Assembly: GCA_036346225.1 (NCBI GenBank)
Contig: JARFIW010001108.1
Location: 5,974,501-6,038,500 of the forward strand
DNA: 64,000 nucleotides
Origin: Platerodrilus igneus
Lineage: Eukaryota > Arthropoda > Insecta > Coleoptera > Lycidae
Reading direction: 5' to 3'
Part shown: positions 44,771 through 56,379 of the stretch, in pieces
Numbering within the stretch: the first letter of the stretch is position 1
Layout: each line of letters starts with the position of its first letter
Made by a program: the position numbers and the translations under genes
Notes under the pieces: generated by a model
What the model was told of the DNA's origin: nothing
Database searches by the model: none
Seen by the model: only the letters and a program-made list of their open reading frames with translations

Positions 44771-46179
44771 AAACTTTTTCTATTATCTAAACTAATACTA
44801 TTAGCTATTAGTAAGTTTTTCTCTTTTAAAAACATTTTTCTAGCTTGTGCTATTCTAGCTACTATATCCTTTCTGCTACGTCCATCCTTTGTAATTATAC
44901 TACCTAAATAGCAAAATTCATCTACCTCCTCTAACTCGGTATTACCTATTTTTAATTTTGGTTTAGAACTAGGCTGTAACTCACTTGTCATTATCTTTGT
45001 CTTTACTGAGTTAATTTTCATACTATAGTTACTCTGTAGTATCTCCTCTAAAATATTTAAAAATTCTCCTAACTCTTTTCTAGACTCTGCTATAATGACT
45101 ATATCATCTTCAAAACGTAACATGTCTATTTTCTGTCCCTGTACACTAACACCTATCTCTTTTCTCTCTCTAGCTAAGTTTAAAGCTTCCTCAATATAAA
45201 CATTAAAAATCAAGGGAGACAGTATACAACCCTGTCTAACATCATTTCTAATTTTAGCTTTCTTTTTTATTTCATCAAATCTAATTACTACGCTTTGGTT
45301 TTTATATAGACTGTAAATAATTTTTCTATCCCTATGAGAGATTCCTATTTGTCGCAAAACCCTGAACATAACAATCCAATTAACCTTATCAAATGCTTTT
45401 TCTAAATCTACAAACGCGAATTGAGTCTTTTTATGTTTTTGTAACCTTTTTTCGATAATTACCCTAATCATTAGTATCGGTTCTCTCGTCACTCTGTCTT
45501 TACGAAAACCATATTGGTCTTCGCCTAAATAATTCTCAGTCAAAGCTTCTACTCTATTTTTAATTATTATTGTTAGTATTTTGGAAGCATGAGAAGTTAA
45601 ACTATCCGTTCTAAAATTCTCACACCTATCAGCTCCTGACTTTTTTGGGATTGGGATAATAATATTTTTTCCGAAATCTATTGGAACCTCACCTGTGTCA
45701 TATATTACTTTTACTAGTTCATATAATCTGTCTAAAGTGTTCTGACTTGCATATTTTATTAGTTCTGCGGGAATATCGTCTATCCCTGGCGCTTTATTTA
45801 GTTTAAGATTCCAAACAGCTTTACCAAATTCCTCTCTTAATATTGAGAACCCTATTTCTACATCCTCTTCTTGGTCGTTCTCTAACTCATCCATATCGTC
45901 TCCCTTATATAAATCTTCTAAATATCTTTTCCATCTGTCTGCTACCTCAACTTTATTTATTAGAAGCTCATTATTCTCGTCTCTAATACCATTACATTTT
46001 TTCCTATCTTTCCCAAAAAACTTTTTAACTGCCCTGTAACCCCTGTCTGTCTTACCTACTCTCAAATCATCTTGTATTCTCTTACAATTCTCCTCCATCC
46101 ATTTATTTCTAGCTTTTCTACACTCATGTACTATCTTATTTCTAACTGTATTATATTTTTGCTTACTTTCACTATCCAC
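44767..46179 (-). pseudogene. RTE ORF2, reverse transcriptase domain
   Basis: 470 uninterrupted codons: LNKAPGIDDIPAELIKYAS, then IIIPIPKKSGADRCENFR, SLTSHASKILTIIIKNR, QYGFRKDRVT, FAFVDLEKAFDKVNW, RQGCILSPLIFNVYIE and the catalytic box MLRFEDDIVIIAES. The usual box is FADD; here Ala is Glu, which should impair activity. A frameshift at about 44767 moves the remainder (SYVWSVLLYGSATWTI) to another frame. Confidence 0.92.
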
Positions 46180-46604
46180 TTCTCTGAAAGGTTTAAGCTT
46201 TCTTCTATTCTCTATTAAATCTAATATCTCCTTTGTTACCCAGGGTTTTCTCGCTTCTATTGTTTTCTTACCTATAGTCTGTGTTGCTGTATCATGTACA
46301 GTCAGTTTTATTTCTTTTCATCTATTTTCTACGTTCCTTACTACAGCTATCTCTTTGCTCTTATTATCTAACACTTTTTTATATTCCTCTTTTACCCTAC
46401 TATCATTAAACTTACCTAGATCCCATCCCTCTCTTTTAACCTTTCTCAATTTTTTTAATTTTAGTTCACACTTCATTTTAATTAAGTTATGATCGCTATC
46501 TATGTCAGCCCCTGGATAACTACACAGTTTTTAACTTGTTTTCTAAATCTTTGTTTAACTAAAATATAATCTATTTGGTATCTAGCCTTATCACCTGGCG
46601 CTTT

Positions 46605-47480
46605 TCAGGTATATCTTCTCCTAACATGTTGTTCGAATAGGGTGTTTACAGTTACTAATCTATTTTCCTGGTAAAACTCAACTAATCTTTCTCCTCTATC
46701 ATTTTGTCTGCCATACCTAAATTTTCTTACCATTTTTCCCTCACTACCTTCTCCCGCTGACGCATTAAAATCGCTCATAAGTATTATATTCTCGTCTCCT
46801 TTTACCTTTCTGACTATACTATGTATATCCTCGTATACCTTTTCTACTTCCTCATCCTCGTACTGAGTTGTTGGCATATAAACCTGTACTAAAACAGTGT
46901 CTGTGGGTTTTGTACTCAATCTAACCATAATTATACTATCACTAAATTGTAAGTACTCTTTAACTTTATGCCCTAATCTTTTACCTAACACTATTCCTAC
47001 CCCTGCCTGTCCATTAGTTGAAGAAGTTGTAATTATTTTATAATTATCTTTCCAAACGTCATTACTATCTGGCCATCTCACCTCACTAATACCTAAAATG
47101 TCCAGCTTTCCCTTTCTCATGTCGACTAATAAATTCGTTAACTTATCTACTCTAAGTAATGACCTTACATTCCAAGTCCCTGTCACTAAATCGAACTGTT
47201 GTTTTATATTCTTACGATGACTAGCCCCAAGTACCCCCTCCTGGAGATCCGAATGAGGGAGTATTTTACCTCCGGACAAGAATTTTACTTGTGAGCTCTC
47301 CATCATATATATTTCGTGTTTTAGGCCACGCACACCTGGGAAATATTGTGGTAGGTTCCCATATCTTTCCACAACGCAGTTTTTAAAGATTTTAGAAAAA
47401 AACCCGTATCCGTCACGGTCAACCCCCAACAAGCTTGTAAATTGTTGAAGATCGCCCGAGACCAACTGATCCTCCTCCAA
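46605..47480 (-). pseudogene. RTE ORF2, apurinic-like endonuclease domain
   Basis: From about residue 95 of this 291-codon frame: LVTGTWNVRSLLRVDKL, LDILGISEVRW (catalytic Glu), VQVYMPTTQ and ILMSDFNASAGEG (the Asp/Asn pair), the exonuclease-endonuclease-phosphatase fold. The final SDH motif is present at 46485-46500 (DIDSDHNLI) but in another frame, so an indel near 46605 breaks the ORF. It would nick target DNA for priming. Family annotation often labels such proteins craniofacial development protein 2-like. Confidence 0.88.
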
Positions 47481-47574
47481 TATCTTTTAGCCAGCAAGGC
47501 TGCTGCCCCTAGCTGCGCCTTTTAATCGCCTTTTACGATAAGCAGGTTTACTATAGTAGTATTCTTTATCTCCT

Positions 47575-48674
47575 ACTATAGGGAGTAGATATTGTTGTAT
47601 ATAGCGAAGCCATTATTTTAGATTACTTTTTATTACATTGTAACAGAATCAGTAAGCCGAACATCCTTTGTTCTAGGAAAACTTGCATCATGTTTATCAA
47701 ATGTCATGTTCTTGAAATTACCTCACCACTCTTATCTTTTTGTATACTTAATCTTTTAGTCGTCTTTACTTTGTAACAACCACATTTAGATTTCCTGCAG
47801 ATGTCCTAGAACTCAGGAAAGTTTTGGCTTACCACTATTAAACATACACTTTTATCGCCTGCCACAACCTTCGGCAGAAAACCAATTTCATGTTATCAGC
47901 AGCTATAAAAGATAGAGCACCAGAGTCAGTTAGTTAAGTTGAGTTCAGTCAGTTTGTGTATGGTCCTAGTTTATCCATTGCTCTGGAGCAAGTCGGCTCA
48001 GAGCCAACCATCAAAATGGTAACCTAGTCTTTTATGGTTGCTGAGTCATCCTAGTACAGATGGTCACGTAAGTAATTCCTCAACTTTTTTACTGCTTTGC
48101 TTTTGTTACATGTCATTTAGCTTTAAGTTTATTTATTGTTGTTTACTTCCATCTTATCATTTCACTTATTACTATAATCGTTTTACAAGAATGTCGTGTT
48201 CCAAAACCCCATCGCGGTTCCTAAAGACCCCTCTCGATCTCAAGGTACAAGACCTGAGTTAAGTACCACCTCTCGCTACGAAAGACTCTACCTAGCTACG
48301 CCAAAAGCATATCTAACAATCAACAAAAGTGTACTTAACAATATCACACAAGTAAACTTAAAACATCCAAATGCTGCATTTAAAATAAATCGTACTTTAT
48401 GGTAGTAACATTCAAATTACATGAAATAGTATCCTTTTTTTCTTGTGCGTTTCCTAAGAAATTAAAATTAAAAAAAGCTATCGCTGATTGATCAATTCGC
48501 TAAAGTAAATCATAACGCATACACACCAATGGCCACTACGAGTCTCTTAGGCACCCCTTTTCACCGCCAAGAGCTAATATATTATGCTTTGATCTAAAGA
48601 ACCATCAAAGACGACTAACGTACGACCTTTACAGCCATTAAGACACATCTTGTAAACCACACAAGTTCAAAAAT
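47575..48674 (+). other. Intergenic with a possible LTR-type promoter
   Basis: No coding gene. TATAAAAGATAGAGCACC at 47907 is followed by AGTCAGTTAGTTAAG and TTCAGTCAGT, arthropod initiator-like motifs at about the right distance, resembling a Ty1/Ty3 LTR promoter. TGTTGTATATAGCG at 47594 could be an LTR start. No partner repeat is found, so a solo LTR is only a suggestion. Confidence 0.3.
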
Positions 48675-49629
48675 ACGATATGCAAGGCCGCCCACAAAGG
48701 GGGTCAATGGGGGTCGCCTGCCCCCCCCCCTGAATATGTTCCTTTGGTTTTTTTTTCGTTAGAAATCGCAACACGAAGTGCACCTTCACTAGAGATTGAA
48801 GAAGATTACGATTTCACTATCGGTTATACTATTGTTAAAAAATAAAGTAAACCTAAACGTTGAGATTACACTACGGGTATGCCTATTGTCTAACTATAAA
48901 TAGACCGACTTTGTATGTCATTTTAAGCAGGAAATGCGAATTAATGCGATTACCTTACAATAGTAACCCTAACCGCCTATAACAAAACTGTTATTTTCTT
49001 TCTTTAATATCTAAATATCTTTACCCTGAAAGTTTCTATTCAAACGAAATATAAATAAAGGCTTTCATAATGGTTTCTTTCTTATTGTACAGGTTCAGGT
49101 ACTCTACAACTAAAACTTTGGAATGTTCTACAAATGTCTCATTGAGTTCTATTCTGAGAAAAAATATATTCTTTATCTATAACAGTAAAGTACGTCTATA
49201 TCTTCAGTGACTTCAGTTTGTATTCAGTGTTTTTCGAATGCGGTGTACTTTTAATTTGTGACTTAGGAAACTTTATCTGACTGTTGAATTAGTAGAAGAC
49301 GTGTATGTTGATAGATATTGATTGGTCATTTTCCTTGTAGTTATTGTTATCAGTGTTGATAAGTAGTGTAGTTACTGGTTTTTGTTTTTAAAGAAGGCCG
49401 AAGATTGCAGTTACAGTTTAGTTACGGATAGGATAGCAGTAAGTACTAATGTACCTAATGCGTGAGAATACATATTTAAGATTAATATTTATTTGCAATT
49501 GGGAGATTCTTATTTTTTTTTCTTTAAAGTCTATTTGATTAACAAATCTCTTCTTTTGAAGTATCAGAAAAGTAAAGCGTGTTATTTTTTTTCAGAAATT
49601 CAGATCTAAGATCAGTAACAATACTAACA

Positions 49630-51991
49630 ATGGATATTAGAAAATTTTTCAAACGAAATGAACTAAAAGAATCATCTAGCATAGGCTGTAGTAGTAGCGG
49701 TGCTGGTGCTAATGCTATTTTTGAGTGTAATAGTATAGTACATAATAGTGTCAATGATCTAAATAAAACTGGTAGTTCGTCACCTAATACTTTAAAATCT
49801 GCCACATGTGAATATGACACCAATCTTTCAACTGATAAGAATGAGTACATGCTCGATTTGGGCAATTTTTGTTAACTCGAATGAAACACTTTCCGACGAT
49901 GTTCGCTTTTCATTATTAACAAATCCTTACAAACCAGATCCTAAATATAATTTCAAGAACGATTCCGAAGAAAGAAGACGTGCTTTTAGATATGACTGAC
50001 TTCAACAATACGATTGGCTTGCGTATTTTCCAAAACTCAAGGGCGCACTTTGCAAATATTGCGTAGTTTTTCGGCCAACTGTTAAAAGAGGGGTTCTTGG
50101 TTCTTTCATTGTGAAGCCCTTCACAAAATATCACGACTTTGTCGCTTCTGCAAAAGCACATGCCACAACCGAATGGCATCGTGAGTCAACTATAAAAGCT
50201 TCTAGTTTTGCAAAAATTATTGAAGGAAAACGTCTATCTATTACCTCTCAAATAAATGAAGCTGAGCGAAAATTGATTGAATCGAATCGCAAAAAACTTA
50301 TACCAATAATATCCACCGTCATTTTTTGTGGTACGCATGATTTGCCATTACGAGGTGATATAAAAGGTAATTTTGAGGATCTTTTACAATTCAGAATAGA
50401 AAGTGGGGATCACATTCTAAACGAGCACTTAAAGTTTTGCAAGAACTCAAAATACACCTCTCACAGAACTCAAAATCAAATAATTTCAATTTGTGGAACA
50501 TTAATTAGGGAAAAAATTGTGAAAGATGTGAATTTGAGTGAAGCATTTTCAATTCTGGCTGACGAAAGTGCAGATATTGCTGGGGTAAAACAGTTATCAC
50601 TTGGAGTAAGATTTGTTAGTAATGACAATTCGGTCAGAGAAGAATTTTTAGGCTTTGTAGTCCTTACATCGATGAACGCAGAAGGTATAACTGCTGCAAT
50701 TTTAAACGCTTGTAATGAATATGGTCTTTGTATGGATAAATTAGTTGGATTAGGGTTTGATGGTTGCTCGACGATGGCAGGTCATAAGCAGGGCGTCCAA
50801 AAACTTATTAAAAATAAATATCCAAAAGCGATATATTTTCACTGCGCGTCCCATAGATTAAATTTAGTGATAAATGATTTGAACAAGATTCCGGATATTC
50901 AAAATTCAGTAGGTACCATTAAAGAAGTAATTACTTTCTTTCGAAATAGTCCATTAAGACGTAGATATGTTTCTAATATTCCACTATTATGTGAAACACG
51001 CTGGTGCGCGAAATATAAATCAATGAGGTTGTTTGCGGAACATTTTGCAGATACTATGAACGCTCTGGAAAATTTAGCTCATAACCGTGAAATAAATGCT
51101 CAGACAAGAAATAGGGCCAGTCAACTTTTAAATTGCGTTTCTTCGTCGAAATTTATTCTTTATCTGCATATTATGGCCAAATATTCTAGCAAATTGGAAC
51201 CTGTTTGTAATGCACTGCAGTCTAAAAGTATAAACTTATTTTCCGTTAAACAGCACATAGATGAACTACTCAAACTTTTTAAGACACACCGTAGTGATCC
51301 TGAACAATATTTTAAAGAGGTTTATAAAAAAAGTGTTGAACATGCCCATGGTTTTGGATTGGAAATTACATTACCACGTATTGCACCAAGACAAACTCAT
51401 AGGTCTAATTATCATATGAGTAGTGTTGAAGATTACTATCGAGTAAGCCTTTTTGTTCCTTATTTGGATTCTGTTATACAGTCTATTTCCACAAGGTTTT
51501 CTGAAGATGCTACGACTTCTTTTTTACTCTCTGGATTACATTCAAATAACTTAAAAGACAACAATATAAAAAGAGCATTGTTAAATAAAAAAGAAGAAAT
51601 AGACAGAAGTTACAACATTGATAACTTTTCAGAACAGTTGCAAACGTGGGTTGAACTTTGGCAAAATAGAGAGATTCAACAAGATACAGACTTTGTACAT
51701 TTGCTTGAAAATGAAGTTTCTTTTTTTCCGGCCATCAAAACTGCGCTGAATATTTTTTTGGCATTACCTCCAACTACTGCAACAATAGAAAGGTCATTTA
51801 GTACGCTAAAGCGGGTAAAATCGTGGCTTAGATCAAGCATGTCAGGGGATAGATTATCAGGTTTATGCATGCTTAGCGTACATAAGGACATGGTAGGTAG
51901 GGATAAACAAGCATTTATAAATGAAGTCCTAAATAGATTTGGTCAAGACCGAAGAAGATTGATATTTTTATTCAAAAATGATGATGATTAA
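49630..51991 (+). pseudogene. hAT transposase (ZMYM1-like), two lesions
   Basis: ATG 49630 (MDIRKFFKRNELKE) starts the first part. A one-base shift near 49865 moves the frame to NSNETLSDDVRFSLL, and a TGA at 49997 interrupts before LQQYDWLAYFPKLKGALCKY. From there 630 codons are open: TTF-type zinc finger (CKYCVVF to TTEWHRE), a DUF4371-like segment with LADESADIAG (catalytic Asp region), LGFDGCSTMAGHKQGVQ, HCASHRLNLVINDL, ETRWCAKYKSM, and the C-terminal dimerisation block LALPPTTATIERSFSTLKRV with LCMLSVHKDM. This cut-and-paste transposase is nearly intact; the stop may be a single substitution of a Trp codon. Confidence 0.93.
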
Positions 51992-52476
51992 TAAAACTCG
52001 AGAACAGTCCTATTCAGCAGTGCCAGTTATAATAGTTTGTTGTACCCTTCTTAGTTCTTAGTCATGTTTGTTTGTGCAACAAATATTAAAGACACTATTT
52101 AAAGTGCCGGTCGGATATTTATTTACTATTAATTAATATCTGTGGTTTGTGGCCATTTGATTGACAATGTGGCTTTTCTGTTTCCGTTAAATATGGTTGT
52201 GTTGTGTCTGTATTTTTACATTTTCTTACGGGCGGCTTATTACGTGTATTGGAATAAGTCCATTCAATTTTCAATTAGTGTGTGTTAATGTAAAATCCAA
52301 TCTTTTCCATTTGCTACCCTGTGCATCATCAAGCCAAAAGAATAGATAGCCTGCTGCACCAGCAATTTACCAGATTGGTAAGTAACTTTACACTTTATGA
52401 AAATTCGATTAATTACAGAATGCTGCATTTATTAAGAAACTATCAATCCTACGATTTTCTTTCAATTTCAAATACT

Positions 52477-52607
52477 ATAGCCGAAATCTCGAAAGAATGC
52501 ATTCGCGTCATAGGTTTCTGAATTAAACACCGACATACTTTTAATGTATATCGCTTTTAAATTCAATAACCTATGGCGTGAATGCATTCTTTCATGATTT
52601 CAACTAT
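52477..52607. repeat. Imperfect inverted repeat in hAT 3' region
   Basis: Arms of about 55 bases (GAAAGAATGCATTCGCGTCA against GAAAGAATGCATTCACGCCA) surround a loop of about 20. It may be a nested MITE or a structural terminal segment of the hAT. Confidence 0.75.
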
Positions 52608-52814
52608 AATATTAAAAACGCTGCATTATCGATGGTCCTAACTGCTTTTGAGCTACTCTAAGGAAATAAGATTTTATACCTTACATTACTTTCCAATACG
52701 TCTGGTAACGGGGTTGCATTAACAGTGTTCATCCTTTGTGTAACATAACTAATATTTTTGAAAGTAGTCTTGACCCCCTCTACAAATTATTCTGTGGGCG
52801 GCCTTGACGATATG

Positions 52815-53286
52815 CATTTGAATAATAAACAAAATAACAGGTACTAAAACCAGAAAGTTGAATAAATTAAAGTCGTTTACATCAAAATAGTTGTGGATTT
52901 AACAATTTTCGAAAGTTTTAAACAAACGCCAAAGTGATTAGAATATAAGTATCCCACCATAGTTGTATATAGCAAGTCGATTTTTAATACCACAATATTG
53001 AATAATAATAGTGACGTTACATCTTACATTTGCAACCAAACTTCAAACTGTTGTTAGCATTACGCTTATACAGTCTAAAACTAAACGTGAGGTCACCTGT
53101 AAGTGCTTCGGAATTAAAATAAATTCTTTATCTACATCAAAGATTTATCCTTATATATTCAATTGATAGCATTATACGACAAAGTTATAAAGTGGTTTAC
53201 TTTAACATAAGTACATGTGTGTACTAAAGCAATTTCTCTTATACGTTTAAACTTACCACAAAGAAATCGGCATAGCATTCAATTAG
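52815..53286. other. AT-rich DNA, no gene recognised
   Basis: Lies between the hAT target duplication and the first palindrome; nothing supported. Confidence 0.4.
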
Positions 53287-53414
53287 TATATTGTACAACG
53301 AGCATGGAATGATGCCCATTTCTCACGAGTATGATAAATTGCAGCACTCGCTTTCAGCTCGTGCTGCAAATCATACGAGTGAGAAATGGGCATTCCATGA
53401 GTGTTGTACACTAT
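53287..53414. repeat. Near-perfect palindrome downstream of Crypton
   Basis: Arms of about 60 bases: TGCCCATTTCTCACGAGTAT and GCAGCACTCG pair with CGTGCTGC, then ATACGAGTGAGAAATGGGCA, around a loop of under 10 bases. It lies about 190 bases 3' of the Crypton stop. Confidence 0.9.
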
Positions 53415-53602
53415 ACTTTTTCTACGACTGTAGTACGTACTTTTTAAATGTGATACCTCTTTTGTTAATATTATAAAATACATGGTAAGTATAGGAGTAT
53501 ACATTTTATTAATATCATAAGTTTATTATCGTTTGTGAAAATACATAAATTCAAAGAAAAGTACAAATTTATCATAATAAAAGTAAATAAATTGATTTAA
53601 GT

Positions 53603-54728
53603 TTAGTTTTTAGATTCATTATTATTAACAATATTAAAGGTTACATTGCAATTATTAAACGTCATTGTAGAAGGTATTTTCCCAAAAACTAAATTTTCTT
53701 GACGTTGGAAATTCTTGTCTTTGGACGTTGATGGAACATTTGATGTGCTATCAATTGAATTTTGTATTATGTTGCCTACAATCAACTTATTTGTTAAAGA
53801 ATCGGCTATATAGTTTTCGGCGACTGATGTTGATTTCCAGCCACCGTGCCTTTTTAAAGATGTTATATCTTCTCCAGCATCTACAAGAATAGTGGCGGAA
53901 GATCTCCGGAAGCAATGACCAGTATATAATTCCGGATTGGGTAGTTTTAAATACGTTGCAATTTGCTTTCCCATAGCGCCAAATTTATTGATACCCACTT
54001 TCTGTGTGGTGCATTTTCCTTTCTGATAATTTAAGAAAAAACTAGGATCGCAAACATTTGATGGACGTAGATTCCAGTATTTTTGTGATTTCATAAAATT
54101 ACTCGTTATCGTAAAGCTGCGTATAATTTTGTTTTCGTGTCGGGAACTGTAACTAATATCGCAGAACCCAATTCCGTGAAATGAGTAATCTTCATCTGAT
54201 GTAATTCCTGTCTGCGGCAAGCACCCATAATTCCCATAATTAATGCAGTCTGTAACAATATAAAATAGCTATAAACACGCATTATTCTCCTAAGTTAATA
54301 TTACATACTTTTGTCAGAAGAAACTGTTGATCCGGAGCCTCAATAATAAATTTATTTATTTCCTCTGTTGTAAAAATTTTTGATTTTTTCGATTTATAAC
54401 CGCTTGACTTCCGTTTGAGAAACGCTCTTAATTTTCCATACTTTGATATATCTACATTATGATGAATGGTGAGACTTGTTCTCAACATAGAATAATGCGT
54501 CCACAATGTCGGAGATTTATACTTATTAGATAATTCATTAAAGTACGCAATTAAAACATTTTCAGAATAAGATGTTGTCTTTTGATCTCTTCGCCAATCC
54601 ATAAACGATTTATAAGCAGTCTCATATTTTTGTTTGGAAATTTCCGGTAATAAATTTAATGTAGTTGCATTTACAGCTTCCACAATATTTGGAGGCGTCG
54701 GTTCTAGTTTTTCACTATCACTAGCCAT
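53603..54728 (-). pseudogene. Crypton-type tyrosine recombinase
   Basis: Exon 1 runs from ATG 54728 to 54309 and encodes a SAM-like core-binding domain (LLPEISKQKYETAYKSFMDW, FNELSNKYKSPTLWTHY). A 59-bp intron (54308-54250, GTATGT...TTACAG) follows. Exon 2 starts TALIMGIMGACRRQEL, giving the first catalytic Arg, and reaches VPDTKTK. There a one-base shift at an A run near 54135 moves on to IIRSFTITSNFM. The catalytic end shows TGHCFRRSSAT (H-x-x-R), KRHGGWKSTSVAENYI (His/Trp and the nucleophile Tyr). All key residues are present. The shift is the only lesion seen. Confidence 0.85.
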
Positions 54729-54902
54729 TTTTTAAAGACTTTGCAAATACTTTAAGATTTTAAACGCTTTCACAGTATGAAATTATTTATTTGACATTTG
54801 TTGGTTTATTATTTGTTTCATACTCGGCCGTCATTGGAAATAAGATGCAAGTGCAGGGCTACTTGATTAATAGAAATATAAGCGCAATCGTGCAAATTGA
54901 AC

Positions 54903-54951
54903 ATTCCCGCACTGGTTGCTTAGCAACTTGCCTAGCAACGAGTGCGGGAAT
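54903..54951. repeat. Palindrome upstream of Crypton
   Basis: ATTCCCGCACTGGTTGCTTA and its partner CTAGCAACGAGTGCGGGAAT form 24-base arms with two mismatches and a minimal loop. It lies about 175 bases 5' of the recombinase ATG. Confidence 0.9.
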
Positions 54952-54959
54952 AAAAACCT

Positions 54960-55340
54960 GTATAGAATGTAGTAGATTTCTCTATCAAAAACACACCTAA
55001 AATAGGCTCGTTCCAAAACAGTCGTAGAAAAAAAAATTTTAAATTCGCTGTTCATATTTTGTAGTTACAGAAATTTTATTGGGCACGGTATCCTTTATTC
55101 TGTCATTCATTTGCGCGGACTTTGATGTCACTTCAAGAGATAATCCAAACACAATATCTGTTTCGTCTTTAAAACTAAATATATCGGGGCAACAATAAAA
55201 ATTTATATAAAAGCTAAAACATAATCACCAATTTAACTAAATTATACTGAAAATTCAGTGACATCAAAGGACAAAAGTGGAATGTTGCAATGAAATAAAT
55301 TATTTGGTTGAATTGTTTAAATAAATATGCATACTGTATA
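54960..55340. other. AT-rich DNA, no gene recognised
   Basis: Between the Crypton palindrome and the OR duplication; nothing supported. Confidence 0.4.
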
Positions 55341-55670
55341 ATATATAAATTAGGATACAACTGTGTAGTAATAAATTAGGAGTGCATCAAGGTATGTGTT
55401 GGATTGGTGATAAATATAATGTACGCGCTTTAAGAAAGCCTTAGTGTAATAATAGTTAGTAATAGAATTATTGACAGTATGAGCACATGTAGTGACTTCC
55501 AGTAGATTAACGACTCTGTAAATGCTCATGAATAAATAGACTTGTATTGGACCGAATAAAGAAGTATTCGGAGGTTTCCAGAACGTAATTGAAGGAATAC
55601 AACTTAAACCAAAGCCAAGTGCAAAGTTACAGATACCATTATATATTTTGTTTAATAAGTTGGTACGTAC

Positions 55671-55916
55671 CTGAAGTGTAGTAGAAATCGTTGACATAAT
55701 TAATGCGACTTTTCTAATATCATCTACATTTTTAATAAAAAATGCCACTTGACCCAATTCGACCAATACTATTAGAACAAATACAACCCAAAATGCACTT
55801 ATTTTTAAATAGTTTCGATTTACAGGCCATAGATTTACAGAAGATAGCATTACTTGCGGTATAAAAATTGTTGACTTTGATACGTCGTCCGCAAATTTAT
55901 TTTTGTAATAAACCAT
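55671..55916 (-). pseudogene. Odorant receptor, first coding exon (copy B)
   Basis: Exactly 82 codons from ATG 55916 to the donor CTTCAG|GTACGT (exon end 55671). About 90% of residues match copy A, with VNLWPVNRNYLKI, TM1 (FWVVFVLIVLVELGQVAFFI) and VALIMSTISTTLQ. The codons after the donor are intronic. No second exon is recognisable down to the Crypton at 54.95 kb, so the gene appears to have lost its body in this copy too. The exon itself is intact, which allows recent loss. Confidence 0.8.
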
Positions 55917-56181
55917 ATTTGCTTTTCTAATTTATTTAGCATTACCGTCTGACGAAGTTGTTCTATTTAGTGGAAGTGCATCCAGCTTTTCTTAAGCATG
56001 TTGCAAAACAATTAAATCGAATAATAGTAGGCACAATTTATTTTAATTTTTACGGCGACGATTACTTTTAATTGCAAAATAGTGTTATTAGTATAATTAA
56101 CAGTAATTTCGCTAACTTCTCTTTTGAGATATTAATTCCTTCGAGAATTTATTTCATTCATATTTCTGGTTTAAATAATAA

Positions 56182-56379
56182 ATGAGAAAATTGAATCTTG
56201 TTTTCATTATCACGTTGCATGGCTATCATCTGTATATGCTTAATATACAGCATACTTCCAAAGGTTGCATTATACAGTATTGTGCGAATAAAGGCGACTG
56301 CACTTGCGGTCACGTCGCCAATGTTCCACCCGAAGGTACTACATTGGGTTTAAACGCGAAAATAATATGCATAAAATAA
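56182..56379 (+). CDS. Conserved 65-codon frame of unknown function (copy B)
   Basis: Same length as 13902-14099 without gaps. It is more Cys-rich (QYCANKGDCTCGHV) and ends PPEGTTLGLNAKI. After its stop the same frame continues into a 67-codon open stretch from 56431 (MWQSVQSKYGRSYESGSAAF). Hence it may be the remnant of a longer protein whose stop predates the duplication. Unidentified. Confidence 0.3.
   Translation: MRKLNLVFIITLHGYHLYMLNIQHTSKGCIIQYCANKGDCTCGHVANVPPEGTTLGLNAKIICIK

Larger units (their letters stand above)
43910..47570 (-). mobile_element. RTE-type non-LTR retrotransposon, near full length
   Basis: A minus-strand element with an apurinic endonuclease, an RT, and a short 3' UTR ending in a hairpin (GACCTTACTTAAGGTC), ACAAAATGA and a TGA/ATG-rich tail. 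The 5' end lies near 47570, in AAAGGCGATTAAAAGGCGCA upstream of the first ATG-like codon. Single ORF with endonuclease then RT and a trinucleotide-type tail are RTE-clade traits. A second copy enters at 63181 and a 3' fragment is at 36312. Confidence 0.85.
48683..52806 (+). mobile_element. hAT transposon, full length
   Basis: A 4124-bp element with terminal inverted repeats CAAGGCCGCCCACA (left 48683; right end CTGTGGGCGGCCTTG at 52806), continued by GGGGGTCAA after a short offset. It is flanked by a perfect 8-bp target duplication ACGATATG at 48675-48682 and 52807-52814, the hAT hallmark. It holds one plus-strand transposase gene and long noncoding ends (about 0.95 and 0.8 kb). Confidence 0.97.
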
